A stretch of 64,000 bases of DNA from Amycolatopsis sp. FBCC-B4732. GTDB taxonomy: Bacteria > Actinomycetota > Actinomycetes > Mycobacteriales > Pseudonocardiaceae. The DNA lies in contig NZ_CP095376.1 in assembly GCF_023008405.1 (NCBI RefSeq), forward strand, positions 6,490,501 through 6,554,500, in the 5' to 3' direction. Shown here piece by piece: positions 59,249-64,000 of this stretch (positions are counted from its first letter, which is position 1; each line of letters starts with the position of its first letter). Under the pieces are notes generated by a model. It worked only from the letters and a program-made list of their open reading frames with translations. It ran no database searches and was not told the origin of the DNA. Made by a program: the position numbers and the translations under genes.

Positions 59249-60388
59249 GTGACCGATCCGAGCGAGGAGCTTCAGCAGCGGCTCGAACGCGTCCTGCTCG
59301 GCGGCAGGCGGAAGTACACCCGGCTCGAAGTGGCCGAGAAGGCCGGCGTGCCCGACGAACGGTCACGCCGGCTCTGGCGCGCGCTGGGTTTCGCGACGGT
59401 GCGCGACGACGAGGTGGTCTTCACCGACGCCGACGTCGAAGCCATGCGGACGGCCGACCAGCTGGTCCAGTCGGGCCTGATCGACCCGAGCATCGAGGTC
59501 TCGGTGACGCGCGCGCTCGGCCAGCACCTGTCGCGGCTGGCCGAGTGGCAGGTCGACATGCTGTGGGAGCTGATCCGGGAGCAGCCGGAGCTGGGCCGCA
59601 GCGAACGCCAGGTGACCCGCCTGGTCGACCGGCTGCTGCCGGAGCTGGAGCGGGTCCAGAACTTCGTCTGGCGCCGCCACCTGGCGGCCTACGCCGGCCG
59701 CGCGTTCGCGGCCTCGGGCGACAACGTCGAGGCGCGCACCCAGGTCGTGGGGTTCGTGGACATGGTCGGCTACACGCGGCTGACCCGCCAGATCGACGAG
59801 GAAGAGCTGAGCCGGGTCCTCGACGCGTTCGAGACGCTGGCCACCGAGGTGATCGCCGAGCACCACGGCCGCGTGGTGAAGATGATCGGCGACGAAGTCC
59901 TGTTCGTCGCGGACTCGGCACCCGACGCGGCGGAGATCGCACTGGCCCTGACCGAGCGCACGTCGGCGGACGACAGCCTCCCGGCGGTCCGCGCGGGCAT
60001 GGCGTCGGGCCGCATCCTGTCCCGCTTCGGCGACGTCTACGGCTCGGTGGTCAACCTGGCCGCCCGCCTGACGTCGGTGGCCCGCCCGGGCACGATCCTG
60101 GTCGACCGCGAACTGGCCGCGGAGCTCGCGGACGAGAAGGCGTACGAACTCCGCCTCCGCCGTCCGGTGACGGTCCGCGGCTACAACCGCCTCCGCCCGG
60201 CAGCGCTGCGGCGATCGAGCGAGGCCCCGACGGGGATGTTCGCGAGTTCGCAGCAGCTGGCGGCGGAGATGCTGGGCCTGACGGACCCGCTCGCCCGGGA
60301 AGCGGCGCCGGAGGAGCGAGCGGACCCGCCACCCGAGGACCAGGTGACGGACCCGAAGCCACGCCGCCGCCGTCGCCGCGGCCGCTGA
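59249..60388 (+). CDS. Class III adenylate cyclase with N-terminal regulatory domain
   Basis: A 379-residue cytoplasmic cyclase. Residues 1-155 are a helical regulatory domain with a MerR-like start (YTRLEVAEKAGVPDERSRRLWRALGF), as in the pH-sensitive mycobacterial Rv1264 type. The catalytic domain (165-330) has metal Asp171 and Asp215, Lys211 and Asp262 for adenine recognition, Asn269 and Arg273 for transition-state binding, so cAMP formation is expected. The tail ends in a run of Arg. GTG start at 59249. A 46-bp copy of its 3' end lies downstream (60572-60617). Confidence 0.92.
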   Translation: MTDPSEELQQRLERVLLGGRRKYTRLEVAEKAGVPDERSRRLWRALGFATVRDDEVVFTDADVEAMRTADQLVQSGLIDPSIEVSVTRALGQHLSRLAEWQVDMLWELIREQPELGRSERQVTRLVDRLLPELERVQNFVWRRHLAAYAGRAFAASGDNVEARTQVVGFVDMVGYTRLTRQIDEEELSRVLDAFETLATEVIAEHHGRVVKMIGDEVLFVADSAPDAAEIALALTERTSADDSLPAVRAGMASGRILSRFGDVYGSVVNLAARLTSVARPGTILVDRELAAELADEKAYELRLRRPVTVRGYNRLRPAALRRSSEAPTGMFASSQQLAAEMLGLTDPLAREAAPEERADPPPEDQVTDPKPRRRRRRGR

Positions 60389-60617
60389 CTCCTGGCTGAT
60401 TCCATGGGAGTGATCTGCCGGATTCGGCAGCTCGGACGCGGCTCACGACGCAGTACGGAGAGCCGCTACGGGCAAGCCCGAGGAGGAACTGCTCGAGCGG
60501 TATTCGAGCGAGCAGGGCCACCGCCGGGAGCGTGAACCGATCCGCCCCGGCCTCAGCCGACGACCCGGGCACGCCACCCGAGGACCAGGTGACGGGCCCG
60601 AAGCCACGCCGCCACCG
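60327..60617. repeat. 46-bp direct repeat from the cyclase 3' end
   Basis: Bases 60327-60372 (in the cyclase tail) and 60572-60617 match at 44 of 46 positions. Both copies are followed closely by a TGA. The second copy is in the 373-bp gap between the cyclase and paaE, which otherwise holds no gene that I can support, and seems a relic of duplication or of a deletion between repeats. Confidence 0.7.
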
Positions 60618-60698
60618 CTGACCGGCCGGCGCAGGCCCCCGCCGCTCCCTTGGGGGGCGTCCCCAGATCCACTCTATCGGCGGCAGCCGACAAAACCC

Positions 60699-60719
60699 GC
60701 CGGCAGACCGTTTGCCGGC
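60699..60719 (-). terminator. Hairpin downstream of paaE
   Basis: 7-bp arms GCCGGCA and TGCCGGC with a 7-base loop, 43 bp past the paaE stop on the minus strand. No clear U-tract. Confidence 0.5.
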
Positions 60720-60761
60720 CTGGTTGACCACAAGTGGCCGCGCCTGTGGACGACCGAAGTC

Positions 60762-61811
60762 TCAGGCGTCGAAGTCGACCGTGATCTCCTCCGAGACCGG
60801 GTACGACTGGCACGTCAGCACGAAGCCCGCCTCGACCTCCGCCTCCTCCAGCGCGAAGTTGCGGCGCAGATCCACCTTGCCGTCCGTCACCCGGGCCCGG
60901 CAGGTGCCGCACACGCCGCCCTTGCAGGCGAACGGCAGATCCGGGCGGAACTTCTGGGCGCCGTCCAGGACCGACGTCGTCCGGGGCAGGGTCATCGTCG
61001 ACGAACGGCCGTCCAGGACCACGCGGACCTCGGAGGACTCGCCCGCCACGTCCGGGTCGAGGTGCGTCACCGGCTCCGGTGGGGTGTCGACGTAGAACAG
61101 CTCCTGGTGGATCCGCGACCGCGGCACGTCCAGCGACGTCAGCAGCTCCTGCGCGCCCGTCACCATCTCGAACGGGCCGCACAGCCACCAGTGGTCCACC
61201 GACGACACCGGAACCAGCGACGAGAACAGCGCACGCAGCTTCGGCACGTCCAGGCGCCCGGTGAACAGCTCCGCCTCGCGCGGTTCGCGCGAGAGCACGT
61301 GGATCAGCTCCAGGCGCGCGGGTGCGCGGTCCTTCAGGTCCGCCAGCTCGTCGGCGAACATCACCGTGTCCGTGCGGCGGTTGCCGTACAGGACCGTCAC
61401 CGTCGCGTCCGGGGTGTCCAGCAACGACGCCACGATCGACAGCACCGGGGTGATGCCCGAGCCCGCCGCGATCAGGACGTGGTGGCCGCCCGCCGACAGG
61501 TCCGGGGTGAACGATCCGGTGGGGGTGGCCACGTCGATCGTGTCGCCCGCGCGGACCTCGTTCACCAGCCAGGACGAGAACAGGCCGTCCGGGACCAGGC
61601 GGACGCCCACCCGGGGTGCCGTGCCCGCCTCCGCGCAGATCGAGTACGACCGGCGCTCGTCGCGGCCGTCGACCGACCGGCGCAGGGTCAGGGACTGGCC
61701 CGGTTTGAACGCGAACTCGGCGGACAACGCGGGGGGCACGTCGAACGTCACGGCGACCGCGTCGTCGCACAACCGCGTGACGCCCGCGACCTTCAGGGGA
61801 TGAAACGCCAC
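60762..61811 (-). CDS. paaE: Phenylacetyl-CoA epoxidase reductase subunit PaaE
   Basis: A 349-residue NAD(P)H reductase that passes electrons to the PaaABC epoxidase. FAD part: RRSYSICAEAG; NAD part: VLIAAGSGITPVLSI and WLCGPFEMV; the C-terminal plant-type [2Fe-2S] domain has FACKGGVCGTCRA and the distal Cys in VLTCQSYPV. Length is normal. GTG 61811 begins one base after the paaD stop. It is the last gene of the minus-strand paaABCDE run; a hairpin follows. Confidence 0.94.
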   Translation of the reverse strand: MAFHPLKVAGVTRLCDDAVAVTFDVPPALSAEFAFKPGQSLTLRRSVDGRDERRSYSICAEAGTAPRVGVRLVPDGLFSSWLVNEVRAGDTIDVATPTGSFTPDLSAGGHHVLIAAGSGITPVLSIVASLLDTPDATVTVLYGNRRTDTVMFADELADLKDRAPARLELIHVLSREPREAELFTGRLDVPKLRALFSSLVPVSSVDHWWLCGPFEMVTGAQELLTSLDVPRSRIHQELFYVDTPPEPVTHLDPDVAGESSEVRVVLDGRSSTMTLPRTTSVLDGAQKFRPDLPFACKGGVCGTCRARVTDGKVDLRRNFALEEAEVEAGFVLTCQSYPVSEEITVDFDA

Positions 61812-61812
61812 C

Positions 61813-62298
61813 TCAGATCTCCTTGACGTGTTCGAACGGCTCGGCGCACGAACGGCAGCGCCGCAGCGCCTTGCACGCCGTCGCGCCGAAGCGGGATTGC
61901 TCCTCCGTGTCCGCCGACCCGCACAACGGGCAACGAACGGAAGACACCGGCGCCGACAGCGTCAGCGGGATCGGGCCGGTCCGCCGGGGCGCCGCACCCG
62001 GTGGGGCGATCCCCGCCGAGGCCAGCTTTTCCCGGCCGGCGGCCGAAATCCAGTCCGACGTCCACGCCGGCGCCAGCTGCGTCCGGATCTCGACGTCCGC
62101 GAAGCCCGCCGAAAGCAGCGCGTGCTCCAGGTCGTCGCGCATGGTGTCCATCGCCGGGCAGCCGGTGTAGGTCGGCGTGATCGCCACGACCACGCGGCCC
62201 TCGTCCTCGGACACCGAGCGCAGCACGCCCAGGTCCGCGAGCGTCAGCATCGGCAGCTCGGGGTCGGTCACCGTGGCCGCGACGGCCGCCGCGGTCAC
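61813..62298 (-). CDS. paaD: Phenylacetate degradation protein PaaD
   Basis: About 161 residues. The DUF59-like N-terminal domain (VTDPELPMLTLADLGVLRSV, then TPTYTGCPAMDTMRDDL) is followed by a Cys-rich end with CPLCGSADTEEQSRFG and CRSC, likely a zinc or iron-sulfur site. PaaD is thought to help mature the epoxidase Fe site. GTG 62298 overlaps the paaC stop (GTGA); another GTG at 62301 is possible. Confidence 0.94.
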   Translation of the reverse strand: MTAAAVAATVTDPELPMLTLADLGVLRSVSEDEGRVVVAITPTYTGCPAMDTMRDDLEHALLSAGFADVEIRTQLAPAWTSDWISAAGREKLASAGIAPPGAAPRRTGPIPLTLSAPVSSVRCPLCGSADTEEQSRFGATACKALRRCRSCAEPFEHVKEI

Positions 62299-63152
62299 CA
62301 CTTCGCGTCCGGCATCGCGCGGGCGACGCTCTGCAGCTCCGCCAGCAGGAACCCCATCTGCTCGGTGTGGACGCCGTCGCGGCCCGTGCGGCCCGAGACG
62401 CCGGCCAGCTCACCGGCGGCAGGCCGGGAAAGCGTTGCCGCCGTGAGGGCCTGGTCCAGCACCGCGTCGAACTCGGGCCGCAGCGAAGCCGCGTCCACCA
62501 GCTCGTCCGGGTGCGTGCGGAACAGTTCCCCGACGTACGGCCAGACCGCGTCGAGGCCTTCCTGCATCCGCTCGTGCGACAACGGCGTGCCGTCGCCGAG
62601 GCGGACGAGCCACTGCGCCGCGTAGTCGCGGTGGTAGGTCAGCTCCTTGACGCCCTTGTCCGCGATCGCGGCCAGCACCGGGTCCACCGACGTCACCAGC
62701 CGCTGCAGCAGCGCCAGCCGCCACGTCGAGAACACGAACAGCCGCGCGATCAGGTGCCCGAAGTGGCCGCCGCCGAGCTCCGCGAGCCGGACGTTGCGGA
62801 ACTCGTTTTCCGCGCGCAGGAAAGCGAACGAGTCTTCGGTGCGCGACGAGCCGTCGGCCTTGCCGGCGCGGGCGAGCAGCAGCCGCGCCTGGCCCAGCAG
62901 GTCGAGGCCGATGTTGGCGATCGCGACCTCGTCCTCCAGCTCGGGCGCGTTCGTGCACCACTCCTGCAGCCGGTGGGAAAAGATCAGCGCGTCGTCACCG
63001 AGCATCAGGCAGTAGGCGGCCAGCCGCGCACCGTCCACTCCGGACGGCACCGAGGTGTCCACTCCGGACAGCGGGTCCTCGAAGCCGGTGCCGAACGCCC
63101 AGCGGGCGTCGTTCTCCTCGGTCAGCGACTCGTACACGTTGTCGAAACTCAT
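62295..63152 (-). CDS. paaC: Phenylacetyl-CoA epoxidase subunit PaaC
   Basis: A 285-residue ferritin-like structural subunit that holds the catalytic PaaA. GDDALIFSHRLQEWCTNAPELEDEVAIANIGLDLLGQARLLLARAG and RNVRLAELGGGHFGHLIARLFVFSTW are typical PaaC segments. As in other PaaC proteins the metal-binding set seems incomplete, consistent with a structural role. ATG 63152 overlaps the paaB stop (ATGA). Confidence 0.94.
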   Translation of the reverse strand: MSFDNVYESLTEENDARWAFGTGFEDPLSGVDTSVPSGVDGARLAAYCLMLGDDALIFSHRLQEWCTNAPELEDEVAIANIGLDLLGQARLLLARAGKADGSSRTEDSFAFLRAENEFRNVRLAELGGGHFGHLIARLFVFSTWRLALLQRLVTSVDPVLAAIADKGVKELTYHRDYAAQWLVRLGDGTPLSHERMQEGLDAVWPYVGELFRTHPDELVDAASLRPEFDAVLDQALTAATLSRPAAGELAGVSGRTGRDGVHTEQMGFLLAELQSVARAMPDAKW

Positions 63153-63505
63153 ATGTGCGGCACCTCCTCGGGGATGTCGTAGAACGTCGGGTGCCGGTAG
63201 ACCTTGTCGCCGCTGGGCGCGAAGAACGGGTCCTTCTCGTCCGGCGACGACGCCGTGATGTCCGCGGCACGCACGACCCAGATCGACACGCCTTCGTTGC
63301 GCCGCGTGTAGAGGTCACGCGCGTGGTGCAGCGCCATCTCGTCGTCGGCCGCGTGCAGCGAGCCGACGTGCACGTGGTTCAGGCCGCGCTTGCCGCGGAC
63401 GAACACCTCGTACAGCGGCCAGTCGTGCTTCACCGGGCCCGGTGCGGCGGGCACGCCCTCCAGCGGGACGGCGCCGTGGCCGCCTTCGGCCGTCAGGTCG
63501 CTCAC
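63149..63505 (-). CDS. paaB: Phenylacetyl-CoA epoxidase subunit PaaB
   Basis: A 118-residue small subunit. [56 protein letters not shown] is diagnostic, ending [11 protein letters not shown]. PaaB binds between PaaAC dimers. GTG 63505 overlaps the paaA stop. The preceding 20 residues are Pro/Gly-rich and poorly conserved. Confidence 0.94.
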   Translation of the reverse strand: MSDLTAEGGHGAVPLEGVPAAPGPVKHDWPLYEVFVRGKRGLNHVHVGSLHAADDEMALHHARDLYTRRNEGVSIWVVRAADITASSPDEKDPFFAPSGDKVYRHPTFYDIPEEVPHI

Positions 63506-64000
63506 TTGCGCTCCTTCTTCTCCGCGTGCGCCACGGCGGCTTCCCGCACCCACGCACCGTCTTCGTGCGCGCGGCGCCGGTGCGCGATCCGCGACGCGTT
63601 GCACGGGCCGTTGCCCTTCAGCACGTTCTTGAACTCGTCCCAGTCGACCGCACCGAAGTCGTAGTGCCCGCGCTCGACGTTCCACTTCAGGTCGGGGTCC
63701 GGGAAGGTGACCCCCAACGCGGAAGCCTGCGGGACCGACATGTCGACGAAGCGCTGCCGCAGCTCGTCGTTGGTGTGCCGCTTGACCTTCCACGCCATCG
63801 ACTGCGCGGTGTTCGGCGAGTCGGCGTCCGGCGGGCCGAACATCATCAGCGACGGCCACCACCAGCGGTTCACGGCCTCCTGGACCATCTCCCGCTGCTG
63901 GCCGGTGCCCTTCATCATCGTCATCAGCAGCTCGAAACCCTGCCGCTGGTGGAAGGACTCCTCCTTGCAGATCCGGATCATCGCCCGCGCGTAGGGCCCG
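63502..64000 (-). CDS. paaA: Phenylacetyl-CoA epoxidase catalytic subunit PaaA (partial)
   Basis: The C-terminal 165 residues of the di-iron monooxygenase subunit. The frame is open to the right edge, and the N-terminal half lies outside. [20 protein letters not shown] carries Glu and His ligands of the second metal-binding helix pair, and [21 protein letters not shown] is typical. PaaA forms the epoxide of phenylacetyl-CoA. The order paaA-B-C-D-E on the minus strand with stop-start overlaps shows one operon. Confidence 0.94.
   Translation of the reverse strand, partial: GPYARAMIRICKEESFHQRQGFELLMTMMKGTGQQREMVQEAVNRWWWPSLMMFGPPDADSPNTAQSMAWKVKRHTNDELRQRFVDMSVPQASALGVTFPDPDLKWNVERGHYDFGAVDWDEFKNVLKGNGPCNASRIAHRRRAHEDGAWVREAAVAHAEKKERK

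Noticed and set aside
1..64000. tRNA, rRNA, integrase, transposase or phage genes
   Set aside because: None seen on either strand; the regulators and repeats are explained without mobile DNA.

Overview
The window is about 64 kb of very GC-rich (roughly 70 %), densely coding actinobacterial chromosome. GTG, TTG and apparently CTG starts are common. F420-type LLM oxidoreductase, MeaB, crotonyl-CoA carboxylase/reductase, MocR and WXG-like proteins, together with the protein style, point to Pseudonocardiaceae; Amycolatopsis or a close relative is my inference. I saw no rRNA, tRNA, CRISPR array, insertion sequence or phage genes. Most genes look like ordinary chromosomal core and accessory genes.

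Layout. 1-9.3 kb: end of an unknown gene, an NlpC/P60 wall hydrolase, a degenerate alpha/beta hydrolase, and several small regulator-plus-target modules (HxlR/VOC, MarR/MFS, PadR/FAD monooxygenase, GntR-TetR fusion/DUF2306). 9.6-15.5 kb: a minus-strand run with LysR, DUF427, HAD phosphatase, two methyltransferases, enoyl-CoA hydratase and an ABC ATPase. 15.6-16.8 kb: a cysteine module with a 37-residue leader peptide, a stem-loop, cysteine dioxygenase and rhodanese. 16.8-19.6 kb: LLM oxidoreductase and a WXG/T7SS-like/SseB-like triad. 20-27.3 kb: glycogen phosphorylase, zinc protease lipoprotein, thioredoxin-TPR protein, thiamine-binding protein, MarR and DUF3817.

27.5-38.3 kb is a mannoside-utilisation locus. 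Two secreted GH92 mannosidases diverge from a LacI regulator, a ManA-like isomerase and a sugar ABC importer (ATPase, permease, lipoprotein). The palindrome GACAACGTTGTC overlaps the lacI start, recurs with one mismatch upstream of the long GH92 gene, and recurs exactly inside the isomerase gene. 38.5-45.3 kb: a stand-alone nucleotidyl-cyclase-like protein, a soluble LytS-type kinase with a LytTR regulator, and two sodium:solute symporters, the second being DUF485-ActP. Two tandem perfect LytTR-consensus half-sites lie just upstream of DUF485-actP, which suggests that the two-component pair controls carboxylate uptake.

45.4-55.8 kb: a PEP mutase-like protein, an AhpD-like protein, a MocR regulator, a secreted cyclophilin, a DHA2-type exporter broken by one in-frame amber codon next to its TetR regulator, then MeaB, thiolase and methylmalonyl-CoA epimerase, followed by about 700 bp of 39-bp tandem repeats. 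55.8-60.7 kb: crotonyl-CoA carboxylase/reductase, a DivIVA/Scy-like coiled-coil protein, a universal stress protein and a class III cyclase. 60.8-64 kb: paaABCDE for aerobic phenylacetate degradation, with paaA running off the right edge. MeaB, epimerase, thiolase and Ccr together suggest C4/C5 acyl-CoA interconversion feeding methylmalonyl- and ethylmalonyl-CoA pools.
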